Below are positions 1-9,744 of a DNA stretch of 64,000 nucleotides, piece after piece. The number at the start of each line of letters is the position of its first letter. Positions within the stretch are counted from its first letter, which is position 1. The translations under genes and the position numbers were made by a program. The notes under the pieces are model-generated. The model did no database searches. It was given only the letters and a program-made list of their open reading frames with translations, and had not been told where the DNA came from. The stretch is from Propionibacteriaceae bacterium (GTDB lineage Bacteria > Actinomycetota > Actinomycetes > Propionibacteriales > Propionibacteriaceae), in the NCBI GenBank assembly GCA_017306015.1, contig JAFKJK010000013.1, positions 1-64,000 on the forward strand, written 5' to 3'.

Positions 1-488
1 GTGAGACGACGTAGTTCGGCACTGTTATGGGTCTCAGCGAAACCAACCATCATTGTCTGTGCCTGAACGATCGTGTTGTCGTCGAACTCTTTCGGCAGCT
101 GGGCCAACACCCCGGTGATGGCTTCGGCCTGGACCGGCAACACCGCCCCAACCAGAGCAGCGGCACCGATGAGCGGGAACCGGGCCAGTCCTTGACCGGC
201 CCGGATGATCCTTGCTGCTTCCCGCGGGGTCAGGTTCATCGACTCGGCCAGCCAGGTCCTCGTAGACGTCCTGCGCTCGTTCCACGCTGCTTGGGACTTC
301 TCGATCCGGGCGGCCAGCTGCTGCTGCCAGGCCTGCAACCGTCCACTCAGCCGGATCACGTCCTGCAACAACACCAGCTGCTCGCCGTCGGTGGACAGCC
401 GCAACCGGTCATCGGTCAGAGCGTCCAGGGCGCTACTGATCGATGCGAGGATCTCGCGATCAGTCAGCTGCTCGAACTCCCTTTCCAT
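1..488 (-). CDS. DUF222 / 13E12-repeat family protein, N-terminal part (cut by window edge)
   Basis: The minus-strand frame is open from an ATG at 488 to the window edge, giving 162 residues. It begins MEREFEQLTDREI and has a helical region with LSGRLQAWQQQLAARIEKS, then LTPREAARIIRAGQGL and a PVQAEAITGVLAQLP segment. This is the pattern of the N-terminal DUF222 domain in the large actinobacterial 13E12/HNH-endonuclease family. In full-length members the C-terminus carries an HNH nuclease motif, which here would lie outside the window. The family is multicopy in actinomycete genomes and its role is not well established. Family assignment is fairly secure; function is not. Confidence 0.75.
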   Translation of the reverse strand, partial: MEREFEQLTDREILASISSALDALTDDRLRLSTDGEQLVLLQDVIRLSGRLQAWQQQLAARIEKSQAAWNERRTSTRTWLAESMNLTPREAARIIRAGQGLARFPLIGAAALVGAVLPVQAEAITGVLAQLPKEFDDNTIVQAQTMMVGFAETHNSAELRRL

Positions 489-961
489 GGTTCAAACACT
501 AGAGGCTGCCACTGACATTCTCCGGTTTGCGGGCGGGGTATTCGTGGGCCGCTCTGAAGCTGGTTAATCGTGCATAACTGGTGCACGTTCTTTCAGTCAC
601 CCCGACCTTGTCTCAGGTATTGCCAGTGTGGTGAAACGGAGATCCCGGGCCAAGCCCGGGACGACGACCGGGGCGGGGGCGGGCCTCGGCTTCGGCGTGC
701 TCGATCTCCGGCGGGCTTCGTGCACGGGGTGGACGGTGGGCTTGGTGGACGCGGTCAGCGACGGCTCGGTTGGCGGTGGGGCTCGGGTGGCGGTGGGGCT
801 CGGTCGGCGACAGGGCTCGGTCAGCGACGGGCTGCTCCGCATAGGCCAGGCCCCTCCGCCCAGGGAGGGCACGAGCAGTGATCCCTGCCACGCCTCCCGG
901 TCTGCTGGGCGCCCTCCTCGCCGGGACGCACGCAACGACTCGCGCGCATCTCGTGGTCAGG
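489..961. other. Intergenic region, no gene recognised
   Basis: About 470 bases between the DUF222 gene and the TetR promoter. Long open frames cross it, one of them continuous with the frame of the membrane-fusion gene downstream, but their composition is arginine-, glycine- and proline-rich as expected of non-coding GC-rich DNA. It contains the palindrome at 643-661 and two direct copies of GGCGGTGGGGCTCGG at 772-786 and 789-803. Confidence 0.6.
643..661. repeat. REP-like perfect palindrome
   Basis: TCCCGGGC (643-650) and GCCCGGGA (654-661) are perfect inverted arms separated by CAA. Short GC-rich palindromes flanked by a GGAGAT/GACGAC context are typical of dispersed extragenic palindromes. 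Only one copy was noticed in this window, so its repeat status is inferred from form. Confidence 0.5.
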
Positions 962-992
962 TTGCGCGCGGCCGCCTCCGCAGAGCTAGACT
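962..992 (+). promoter_or_regulatory. Possible promoter of the TetR-efflux operon
   Basis: TTGCGC at 962-967 and TAGACT at 987-992 resemble -35 and -10 hexamers, with a 19-base spacer that is slightly long. The -10 overlaps the left arm of the 990-1010 palindrome, which is where a repressor would block initiation. The positions are seen; promoter function is inferred. Confidence 0.4.
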
Positions 993-1010
993 GACCGACG
1001 GTCGGTCAGT
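990..1010. promoter_or_regulatory. TetR-type operator palindrome
   Basis: A perfect inverted repeat with arms ACTGACCGAC and GTCGGTCAGT around a single central G, lying 41 bases before the TetR start. Its size, symmetry and position just upstream of a TetR gene and its efflux operon are those of an autoregulatory TetR operator. Confidence 0.8.
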
Positions 1011-1051
1011 GAGATCGACCCGAACCCCGGCGGCGGATGAGAGGACGGACG

Positions 1052-1792
1052 ATGGCAGCCAGCGACGTGACCAAGCCGGCGACCCGACGTCGTCGGGTGA
1101 CCAAGCACCCCGACGTCCGGCGGGAGGAGCTCCTCGACATCGCATGGGAGCTGTGCCGCAGCGACGGGTTCGAGACGATGAGCGTCGACCAGGTGACCCA
1201 GGTCGCCGGCGTAGCCAAGGGCACGTTCTACCACTACTTCGCCTCCAAGGACGCGATGCTGGAGCAGCTCGTCGAGCGCTTCGGCGAGGGGCTGTTCGAC
1301 CAGCTCTCGGCCGCCGCCGCTTCGGCGACCGGCAACGGGCTGGATCACCTGAAGGCGGTGATGGACGCCGCCGGCAGCTACAAGGTCGAGAAATCCGACA
1401 TCTCCTACGCCTCGTTCCTCTACCAGCCCGGCAACCTCGCCCTGCGGCACCGGCTCTTCGCCGCCTGGCGCAAGCGTGCCCGCGAGGTGCTGCTGCCGGT
1501 GATCTCCGACGGACAGGCCGACGGCTCGCTGCACGTGGCCAGCGTCGAAGGAGCGACGGACATCGTCCTGCTGCTCTGGTTCGAGGCCGCCGACCAACTC
1601 TGGGAGCGCGCGCTCGGCACCCACGACATCGACGAGTTCGTCAACACCATGATCGCCGGCGCTGCCTCGGTCTACCAGGCCCAGGAACGCATCCTCGGCG
1701 TGCCCGAGGGCAGCTTCACCGTCCCGATCGGGCCACAGGTCGTCGAGCTGACCCGCCAGCTGTACCACACCACCTTCGACAGGAAGCAGTGA
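1052..1792 (+). CDS. TetR/AcrR family transcriptional regulator
   Basis: 246 residues from the ATG at 1052. An in-frame ATG at 1037 is possible, but the AGAGG at 1040-1044 sits well for the 1052 start. The N-terminal DNA-binding domain covers roughly residues 20-70: RREELLDIAWELCRSDGF, then a helix-turn-helix with VDQVTQVAGVAKGTFYHYF, the hallmark TetR signature. The remainder is a helical ligand and dimer domain without a recognisable ligand class. The stop overlaps the ATG of the membrane-fusion gene by one base (TGATG), so it is first in a co-transcribed efflux operon. It probably represses the operon through the 990-1010 palindrome. Confidence 0.92.
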   Translation: MAASDVTKPATRRRRVTKHPDVRREELLDIAWELCRSDGFETMSVDQVTQVAGVAKGTFYHYFASKDAMLEQLVERFGEGLFDQLSAAAASATGNGLDHLKAVMDAAGSYKVEKSDISYASFLYQPGNLALRHRLFAAWRKRAREVLLPVISDGQADGSLHVASVEGATDIVLLLWFEAADQLWERALGTHDIDEFVNTMIAGAASVYQAQERILGVPEGSFTVPIGPQVVELTRQLYHTTFDRKQ

Positions 1793-3045
1793 TGAAACGC
1801 AAGACCATCGTCGCCACCGGCATCGCGGCCGCCGTCGTGCTCGCCCTCGGCGGCGGATATGCCTGGTCGGCGGCCAACAACCGTCCGCTGGTCGGCGTCG
1901 CCCAGGCAGCCGTCGCGCCTCTCAGCGTCACCGTGAGCGCGTCCGGCTCGCTCGTGGCGGCCCACTCCGGCGGGGTGTACGCGCCGGCAGCGGGGACGCT
2001 CGCCTCGGTCAAGGTCCACGACGGCGACACGGTGGCTGCCGGCGACGTGCTCGCCGTCCTGGACACCGGCTCCCTGAAGCTCGCCGTCGCCCAGGCCCGG
2101 GCCGCGCACTCGGCAGCGCTCGCGCAGCAGGCTGCCGTGAACAACGGCGTGCCGACGGCGGTGGATCGCTCGGCCGCGAACGCCGCTCTGTCGGCGGCAC
2201 GCTCGCAGGTTTCGACAGCCCAGAAGAACTACGCCGCCTACCTCGACGACTACAACGACGCGACGCCCGACCAGCAGGGCGGGATGCGATCGACCCTGCG
2301 CACCCTGAAGACCGCGAAGACCACCGCCGACGCCGCGCTGAAGGCTGCGCAGTCGTCGCTGTCCCAGCTGTCGGTCGCCGGACGCGTCGGCCTCGCCCGG
2401 ACGGCAGCGGCCCAGTCCGTCACCGCCACGTCGATGGCGCTCGCCAAAGCCCAGGCCAATCTCGCCGCCGCCGACCTGACCGCGCCGTTCGCCGGCACGG
2501 TCACCGTCCACGGCACCGTCGAGGCGGGCGCCGGGGTGACCCCCGGCGTCCCGGTCTTCACCGTCGTCGACCCGACCCGGATGGAGTTCGAGGCCCAGGT
2601 CGCCGAGACCGACATCGCCGGCGTCCAGAAGTACCAGGCGGCCACCGTCACCCTGGACGCCTTCACCGACACGTTCGCCGGAAAGGTCACCCGGGTGCAG
2701 GCCACCCCGGTCACCACGACCACCGGCACCGTCGCATTCCCCGTCCGGATCTCGCTGGACGCCGGGAAGGCGCGGCTGTTCCAGGGCATGAGCGGCTCGG
2801 CCGACATCGAGGTGAAGTCGATCCCGGACGCGTTGGTCGTCCCCGTCGAGGCCGTCCTCAGCTCCGGCGACGCCAACACGGTGTTCGTGCTCGGAGCCGA
2901 CCAGGTCGTCCACTCCCGGACGGTGACCGTCGGCGCATCCACCGACACGTCCGCGCAGCTGCTCTCCGGCATCACCGCCGGCGAGACCGTCGTCACCACC
3001 GGCGCGTCCGCGCTCACCGACGGCCAGACCGTCCGCACCAAGTGA
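1792..3045 (+). CDS. HlyD-type membrane-fusion (periplasmic adaptor) protein of an ABC exporter
   Basis: 417 residues. An N-terminal membrane anchor (about residues 5-25, IVATGIAAAVVLALGGGY) is followed by a lipoyl/barrel-sandwich half motif (GVYAPAAGTLASVKVHDGDT, about 63-85), an alanine- and glutamine-rich coiled-coil region (about 95-215), the second lipoyl half (LTAPFAGTVTVHGTVEAGAG) and beta-barrel domains containing MEFEAQVAETDIAGV. This is the order of HlyD/MacA adaptors. It starts on the base where tetR ends, and the ATPase gene follows 7 bases later, matching the usual adaptor-ATPase-FtsX permease arrangement. Substrate unknown. The same frame is open upstream to 628, but that stretch belongs to the overlapping TetR gene and non-coding DNA. 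Confidence 0.9.
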   Translation: MKRKTIVATGIAAAVVLALGGGYAWSAANNRPLVGVAQAAVAPLSVTVSASGSLVAAHSGGVYAPAAGTLASVKVHDGDTVAAGDVLAVLDTGSLKLAVAQARAAHSAALAQQAAVNNGVPTAVDRSAANAALSAARSQVSTAQKNYAAYLDDYNDATPDQQGGMRSTLRTLKTAKTTADAALKAAQSSLSQLSVAGRVGLARTAAAQSVTATSMALAKAQANLAAADLTAPFAGTVTVHGTVEAGAGVTPGVPVFTVVDPTRMEFEAQVAETDIAGVQKYQAATVTLDAFTDTFAGKVTRVQATPVTTTTGTVAFPVRISLDAGKARLFQGMSGSADIEVKSIPDALVVPVEAVLSSGDANTVFVLGADQVVHSRTVTVGASTDTSAQLLSGITAGETVVTTGASALTDGQTVRTK

Positions 3046-3052
3046 GGCTGCG

Positions 3053-3792
<740 letters not shown>

Positions 3793-3796
<4 letters not shown>

Positions 3797-6321
3797 CCCT
3801 CTCGCTCACCCTGGCCTGGCGCTACCTGCGTGGCCGCGGCGCCCGTTCGCTGCTGACCACGCTCGCCGTCGTGCTCGGGGTGATGCTGACCTTCGGCCTG
3901 AACGGCATCCTGCCGGCGATGGTCGAGGCCTTCACCCACAACCTGCTCTCGGCTGCCGGCAAGGTGGATCTGACCGTCACCAGCGCCTACAACCAGCCGT
4001 TCAAGCCGGACGTCGTGAGCAAGCTGCTGACCGTCCCGCAGGTGGCCACCGCCAGCCCCGGCGTCCAGCGGACGGCGCCGCTGCCCAGGAGCGCCGACGC
4101 CCCGGCGGACGCCCTCGCCCAGGTGATCGTGGTCGGGATCGACCTCGCCACCGCCGCCAAGCTGCACGACTTCCCGGTGGCGTCCGGGCGCATGCTCGCC
4201 GCGGGCGACAACGCCGCCGTCGTGATGAACACCGACCTGGCCGGCGAGCTCGGCCTGCGGGTCGGCGACCAGCTGGTCCTGCCCGCGGCCGGCGGCACCG
4301 CCCGGTTCCGGGTGGTCGGCCTGCTCGGGAACGTCACCGTCCCCGGCCAGGAACAGGTGTACCTCACGCTCCCGGCAGCGCAGCAGCTGTTCGGCCTGGG
4401 CAACCGGATCACCCAGGTCGAGGCGTCCTTCACACCGGACGCCGACCGCGCGGCCACCGAGAAGGCGGTGGCTGCGGCGCTGGGACCCGACTACCAGGTG
4501 GGCGGCCTGTCGAGCGAGTCGACCCTGCTCGCTTCCCTGCAGGTGGCCGAGTTCGCGTTCACCATGTTCGGCGTCTTCGCCCTCGCCACGGCCGGGTTCA
4601 TCATCGCCAACTCGTTCCGGACCGTGGTCGCCGAGCGGCGCCGGGACATCGGCATGCTGCGCGCCGTCGGCACCCGGCGGCGGACGATCATGGGGATGTT
4701 CCTGGCCGAGTCGCTGTTCCAGGGCGTCATCGGCACCGCGCTCGGGCTGGTCGCCGGCTGGCTGATGGCCGCCGGCCTGATCAGCGCCGTCGGCTCGATC
4801 GCCGAGTCGGTGATGCACCTGCGGATCGGCGGCCCTCTGTTCACGCCGGCCACCTGGATCTCGTCCATCGCGCTCGGCATCGGGGTGACCGTCGTCGCTG
4901 CTGTCGTCCCCGCCCGGGCAGCCGGACGGGTGACGCCGCTGGAGGCGATGCGTCCGCAACTCGGCGAGGTCTACGAGCGCCGGGTGGGACGCCGGGCGTG
5001 GCTCGGAGTGGCGATGGTGGTCGCCTCGCTGTTCGGCCTGACCACCGGCTCGCCCGGGCTGATCGGGCTGGGTGCCGTGGTCTTCCTGATCGGCTTCGCC
5101 CTGGTGGCGCCGGCCGTGGTCAACCCGATCGCGCAGTGGGCGTCCCGGCCGCTGGAGCTGTTCTTCTCCCGCGAGGGGACGATCGCCCGCAGCAACCTGC
5201 AGCGCAACCCGGGCCGCAGCGCCATCACGGTGACCGCGGTCATGCTCGGCCTGGCCTCGATCGTCGCGGTGGTCAGCATGGTCACCTCGATCTTCGCCGG
5301 GTTCACCACCTATCTCGACAAGTCCCTGAGCTCGGACTACCTGCTGATCCCCCAGTCGATCGTCCTCGGCCAGGGGAACGTCGCCGCGGGGCCGAGGCTG
5401 GCGCAGGAGGTCCGCGCGGTGCCGGGCATCGGCCCGGTCTCCACGCTGCGGGTAGCCCAGGCGACGTCGAACGGCACCGACGTGCAGGTGATCGGCATCG
5501 ACCCGGACACCTACCTGCAGGTCGCCGCCTTCGACTGGAACTCCGGCTCAACGGATGCGGCCGTCGGCCAGTTGCGCACCGGTCGGTGGCTGATCGCCAA
5601 CGGCATCTACGCCGCCCAGCACAACCTCGTGGTCGGCCAGGCCGTGCAGCTGTCCACGCCGAACGGCCCGCGCACCTACCACCTCGCCGGCATCGGCAAC
5701 GACTACCTCAACGCCAAGCTGTCGACGGTCTACACCTCCCAGCAGAACCTGCAGCGCGACTTCAACACCACCGCGGACCTGCTGCTGATGGCCAACCGGA
5801 CGGCCGGTGCCGACCCCGCCACCACGAAGGCTCTGCTCGACAGGGTCGTGGCCGGCTATCCGGCGTTCCGGCTCTACGAGTCGTGGTCGTGGCGGGCCGA
5901 GCAACTGAAGACGTTCAACTCCACGATGATCATCTTCGACGTCCTGGTCGTCGCGCTGGCGCTGCCGTCCCTACTCGCGCTGGTCAACACCCTCGCCATC
6001 AGCGTCCTCGCCCGGACCCGGGAGATCGGCATGCTCCGGGCGGTCGGCGCCACCCGGCGGCAGGTCCGCCGGATGGTGATGGCCGAGTCGCTGCTGCTGT
6101 CGGTGATCGGCACCGTCTTCGGCGCGGTGACCGGGCTCTGGCTGGGCTACGCGCTGGTCGCGGCGATGAGCGCCGTCGGCTGGGAGATGCCGTACGCCTT
6201 CCCCTGGTCAGGGCTGGTGGCGACGGTCGTCGTCGGCATCGTGTTCGGCGTCCTCGCCGCCGTCGGACCGGCGCGGTCGGCGTCCCGGCTGGACGTCGTC
6301 GCGGCCCTGCACCAGGAGTGA
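3793..6321 (+). CDS. FtsX-like ABC permease (two FtsX domains)
   Basis: 842 residues from the GTG at 3793 (GTGA overlap with the ATPase stop). An N-terminal transmembrane segment (TTLAVVLGVMLTFGLN) precedes an extracellular MacB-type periplasmic core domain. Two FtsX cassettes follow, each with a membrane-helix trio and the cytoplasmic signature REIGMLRAVGATRRQV (second copy) or RDIGMLRAVGTRRRTI (first copy). The protein is therefore a duplicated FtsX module with ectodomains after each first helix, usual for actinobacterial exporters in which one polypeptide provides both permease halves. It completes the TetR-adaptor-ATPase-permease operon, probably exporting a toxic or amphiphilic compound; substrate not evident. 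Confidence 0.93.
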
Positions 6322-6441
6322 GACCGCGGGAGTAGGGGACGGATCAGGGGCGGATCCGGGCGGAACAAAGCCAGTTCACAGCGGCGTTATCTACCATGGA
6401 GCAAGACGACGGCGAGCCGCCGTCCGCGATGAGGAGATCAG

Positions 6442-7263
6442 ATGCGCAGCAACAACCCGGTTCTGTCGAAACCGGACACCTGGCAGGTGCCGGCCCAGAC
6501 CCAGGCCTATCCCGGTCAGACGTATGCCCAGCCCGGCGCCTATCCGCCGCCCGGCTACGGCGATCCGAATGCCGCCCAGTTCGCTCCCGCGCCGGTCACC
6601 ACCGACCGGATGACCATCGAGGATGTGCTCACCAAGAGCGCGGTCACGATCGGGACGCTGGCCGCTGTCGCCGTGCTCACCTTCCTGTTCCTGCCGCCGC
6701 AGTTCCTGTTCCCGGCCATGATCGTCGGCGCGATCGGGTCGTTCGTCCCGGTGCTGTTCGTCAGCTTCCGTCGGACGGTGAACCCGGCGTTCGTCCTGGC
6801 CTACGCCGCCATCGAGGGTGTCTTCATCGGCGCGGTCTCGGCCCTGTACGAGGGCATGTGGAACGGCATCGTCCCGGCTGCGCTGGCCGGTACCGTGTTC
6901 GCCGCCGCGGCCACTCTCGGTGCGTACAAGTTCTTCCGGATCAAGGTCACCAGCAAGTTCCGCAAGATGGTGATCATCGGCACGATGGCCTACGCCGGTC
7001 TGCTGCTGGTGAACTTCGTCCTGTCGTTCTTCGGCCTGGCGTTCATCACCGCCGGCACCATGACCGTCTGGGCACTGCTGTTCTCCGCGATCGGCATCGG
7101 CCTGGCCGTGTTCAACCTGATCATGGACTTCGACTACATCGAGCAGGGCATCGCGATGGGCGCCCCGGCGTCCGAGTCGTGGCGGGGAGCGTTCGGCCTC
7201 ACCGTCACCCTCGTCTGGCTGTACGTCGAGTTGCTCCGGCTGCTGTCCTACTTCCGGAACTGA
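6442..7263 (+). CDS. Bax inhibitor-1 / YccA family membrane protein
   Basis: 273 residues. A proline-, tyrosine- and glutamine-rich cytoplasmic tail (about residues 1-55, with YPGQTYAQPGAYPPPGYG) precedes seven hydrophobic segments, including TIGTLAAVAVLTFLFLP and FVLAYAAIEGVFIGAVSALY. The last loop has NLIMDFDYIEQGIAMGAP, the conserved acidic loop of the BI-1/TMBIM family, whose members act as pH-sensitive calcium leak channels where studied. AGGAG lies 6 bases before the ATG. It stands alone, ending in a strong hairpin terminator. Long disordered N-terminal tails are usual for actinobacterial members. Confidence 0.9.
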   Translation: MRSNNPVLSKPDTWQVPAQTQAYPGQTYAQPGAYPPPGYGDPNAAQFAPAPVTTDRMTIEDVLTKSAVTIGTLAAVAVLTFLFLPPQFLFPAMIVGAIGSFVPVLFVSFRRTVNPAFVLAYAAIEGVFIGAVSALYEGMWNGIVPAALAGTVFAAAATLGAYKFFRIKVTSKFRKMVIIGTMAYAGLLLVNFVLSFFGLAFITAGTMTVWALLFSAIGIGLAVFNLIMDFDYIEQGIAMGAPASESWRGAFGLTVTLVWLYVELLRLLSYFRN

Positions 7264-7272
7264 CCACGGCGA

Positions 7273-7305
7273 GGCCCCCGCAGGGAAATCCTGCGGGGGC
7301 CTTCG
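7273..7305 (+). terminator. Rho-independent-type terminator after the BI-1 gene
   Basis: A 12-bp perfect stem, GGCCCCCGCAGG (7273-7284) and CCTGCGGGGGCC (7290-7301), has loop GAAAT and is followed by TTCGTCT. It lies 9 bases past the BI-1 stop codon and before the convergent NUDIX gene, so it may serve both. Confidence 0.85.
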
Positions 7306-7320
7306 TCTGTCGGCAGGGGT

Positions 7321-8028
7321 TCAGCCGGCCGTGCCAGCAGCCACCACCTCGGCGAGATGGCGGTCGAGCAGGGCGCGCGCGCTCGCCGTCCACGGCTGCT
7401 GCGACCAGTCGGCCAGGCTGACCCAGGTGGCGTCCGCGGTGGTGCCGCCGACGTCGTGGACGACCGGCGCGTCCGGCACGACGCACCGCCCGGAGTAGAT
7501 GATCCGGACGGCGTGGAAGTCCTCGACCACGCCGTTCGGTGCGCGTCCGATCCAGTGGTCGGACTGGACGTCCAGCAGCTGGGAGATCTCGAGCGCCTGG
7601 CCCGTCTCCTCGGCGACCTCCCGGACGAGTGCCTGGCTCGGGCTCTCGCCGGAGTCGATGCCGCCGCCGGGCAGCCCCCACAGGCCGGGGACGGCCGTCA
7701 GCTCGGAGAACTGGGTGGCGAGGATTCCCCGTCCGGACAGGACGATGCCGTAGGCGGCGAGCCGCTGCCGGACGATCGGACGGGGTGAGTTGTCGAGGTC
7801 GAGACCGCGGTCGACGGCACGCGGCCCGACGGGCGGCAGCCGGCTCTCGCCATGGTTGCGGACCACCTGGACGGTGACCGTCAGCGCGGGGGCCGACCCG
7901 GTGCTGGAGAGCGGCCGGACGATCCGGTAGCCGCGCTCGCCGGCCAGCCGCTGCGGATCAATGCCGTGCGGAAGGGTGGCGGTGAACACCGGAGCACCCC
8001 CCGGGACCTGAACCCCCACGATCCGCAT
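7321..8028 (-). CDS. NUDIX hydrolase domain protein
   Basis: 235 residues if the ATG at 8028 (MRIVGVQVPGG) is used; an upstream in-frame start at 8109 exists but has no better ribosome site. The C-terminal half holds a canonical Nudix box, GX5EX7REXXEEXG, seen as G-IDSGE...REVAEETGQ, followed by a substrate-binding segment. This fold hydrolyses nucleoside diphosphates linked to another group. The first 100 residues (with PVFTATLPHGIDPQRLAGE) are not recognised and may form a separate small domain. Convergent with the BI-1 gene. Substrate cannot be predicted. Confidence 0.85.
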   Translation of the reverse strand: MRIVGVQVPGGAPVFTATLPHGIDPQRLAGERGYRIVRPLSSTGSAPALTVTVQVVRNHGESRLPPVGPRAVDRGLDLDNSPRPIVRQRLAAYGIVLSGRGILATQFSELTAVPGLWGLPGGGIDSGESPSQALVREVAEETGQALEISQLLDVQSDHWIGRAPNGVVEDFHAVRIIYSGRCVVPDAPVVHDVGGTTADATWVSLADWSQQPWTASARALLDRHLAEVVAAGTAG

Positions 8029-8148
8029 CAATCCATCATGACTGTCTGCGCAACTCGGAACAAACGATCCGGGTGTCGTCCGGTCCGGGAGCTGGCCCGG
8101 AACCGGCACCTTCTTGCCCCGGGGACGCGAGGGGTGCTAGGCAACAGC

Positions 8149-8535
8149 ATGGGCCCAGAACGAAGACCTGGATCCACCCGGCTGACGCTCGTTGGTGTGG
8201 TCGCCCTGGCGGTCATGTGCGTTGTGGCCGGCGTGGACTGGGCTTCCACGTGGGGACCGCAGTGGCGCACCGTGCTGCCCGACGGCTACCAGGTCGGAGT
8301 TGACCGGACTCACCTGGTGTTGTTCGTGACTGCGGACCGGGAACCTGCCCCGGTTGAGGCAGCCATCGTCTCGCAGGGACCGGACTCGGTCGTGGTGGAG
8401 GTCCGTACCCGCGACAACGGCAGGACGGGTGTCGCGCTCGGCTTCCCGCGAACGGCCGTGGTCGAGCTCGGGGCACCCCTTGATCGAAGACGAGTGCTTG
8501 CTGTCCCGGGCCAGGAGATACCCGCGAAACCCTGA
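8149..8535 (+). CDS. Small single-pass membrane protein of unknown function
   Basis: 128 residues from the ATG at 8149; an in-frame GTG at 8134 is an alternative. One hydrophobic segment, LTLVGVVALAVMCVVAGVDW (about residues 11-30), is followed by an outside domain rich in beta-prone residues with EVRTRDNGRTGVALGFPRTAVV. No family recognised. It reads in the same direction as the methyltransferase that starts 115 bases later, with the GC-rich hairpin-like GGGACGCGACGG / CCCGACGCGG region between. Confidence 0.55.
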   Translation: MGPERRPGSTRLTLVGVVALAVMCVVAGVDWASTWGPQWRTVLPDGYQVGVDRTHLVLFVTADREPAPVEAAIVSQGPDSVVVEVRTRDNGRTGVALGFPRTAVVELGAPLDRRRVLAVPGQEIPAKP

Positions 8536-8649
8536 AGGATGGACCGTCCTGGCACCGTCCGCCGTACTTCCCCGCGTCGGGACGCGACGGCCCGCCGTCC
8601 CGACGCGGGGCCACCGGTTCGGCATGCACGCCCTATGCTCGGCCCTGCC

Positions 8650-9744
8650 ATGATCAAGTACCTCGGCTCGAAGCGCCGGCTCGTCGCGGAACTGGGACGG
8701 CTGCTGGACGCCACCGGGGCGAGGACGACGCTGGACCTGTTCACCGGCACCACCAGGGTCGCTCAGGAGTTCTGCCGTCGGGGCGCATGGGTGACCTGCG
8801 TCGACACCGCCGCCTACTCCGAGGTGCTGGCCCAGTGCTACGTGGAACTGGATGCGGCGACCGTCGACCCCGCCGAAGTGGCCGAGGCTCTGGCGCGGCT
8901 GGCGGCCTTGCCGGACAGACGTGGCTACGTCACCGAGGTCTTCTGTGAGCGATCCCGCTACTTCCACCCCGACAACGGTCTCCGCATCGACGCGATCAGG
9001 GACGGCATCGACGAACTGTATGGCGACTCCTGGCTGCGTCCGGTGCTGCTCACCTCCCTGCTGGAGGCCGCCGATCGGGTCGACTCCACCGTCGGCATGC
9101 AGATGGCCTACCTCAAGCAGTGGGCGCCGCGCGCGCTGCGTCCGCTGCGGCTGGAGGTTCCGGTGCTCACCCCGGGCACCGGCCGGGCCGTCCGCGGCGA
9201 CGTCCTCGACGTCTGCCCGGGCCTGGACGCGGTCGACCTCGCCTACCTCGACCCGCCCTACAACCAGCACCGCTACTTCACCAACTACCACGTCTGGGAG
9301 ACCCTCGTCCGCTGGGACGCCCCCGAGCACTACGGCGTCGCCTGCAAGCGCGCCGACGCCCGGGACGAGGCCACCCGGAGCCCCTTCAACTCCCGCCGCA
9401 CGATGCCGGACGCGCTGGCCGGCCTGATCGCCGGCGTCCGCGCCGAGACAGTGGTGGTGTCGTTCAGCAACGAGGGCTTCGTCCCGCTGGCCGGCCTGGT
9501 GGAGATGTGCGAGCAGCGCGGACGGCCGGTGCGCGTCCTCGCCTACGACACCCGCCGCTACATCGGCCAGCGGCTGGGGGTCTTCAACCCCGCCGGCCAA
9601 CGGGTCGGCGTCCCGGGCCCGGAGCGCAACACCGAGTACCTGCTGGTCAGCGCCCCGGACGAGGTACTGGCCGCGATCGCCCTCTCCGCCCCTCCCACCG
9701 ACACGTCGGCAGTGACGGGGGAGGCGGAGGTCACTGGGAGATGA
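8650..9744 (+). CDS. D12-class N6-adenine DNA methyltransferase
   Basis: 364 residues from the ATG at 8650. The start was chosen because MIKYLGSKRRLV is the conserved opening of D12 (Dam-like) methyltransferases; an ATG 15 bases upstream adds only five residues. SAM-binding motif I is seen as LDLFTGTTRVAQEF (about residues 27-40) and catalytic motif IV as DPPYNQHRYFTNYH (about 200-213), which flips and methylates adenine N6. No restriction endonuclease gene is adjacent, so it is either an orphan epigenetic enzyme or part of a solitary modification system. The 3' end overlaps the convergent lipoprotein gene by 14 bases. Confidence 0.85.
   Translation: MIKYLGSKRRLVAELGRLLDATGARTTLDLFTGTTRVAQEFCRRGAWVTCVDTAAYSEVLAQCYVELDAATVDPAEVAEALARLAALPDRRGYVTEVFCERSRYFHPDNGLRIDAIRDGIDELYGDSWLRPVLLTSLLEAADRVDSTVGMQMAYLKQWAPRALRPLRLEVPVLTPGTGRAVRGDVLDVCPGLDAVDLAYLDPPYNQHRYFTNYHVWETLVRWDAPEHYGVACKRADARDEATRSPFNSRRTMPDALAGLIAGVRAETVVVSFSNEGFVPLAGLVEMCEQRGRPVRVLAYDTRRYIGQRLGVFNPAGQRVGVPGPERNTEYLLVSAPDEVLAAIALSAPPTDTSAVTGEAEVTGR

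Noticed and set aside
628..3045. One 805-residue protein spanning the frame open from 628
   Set aside because: Its first 390 residues are arginine- and proline-rich and run through the TetR gene in another frame; the true gene starts at 1792 with a clear membrane anchor.
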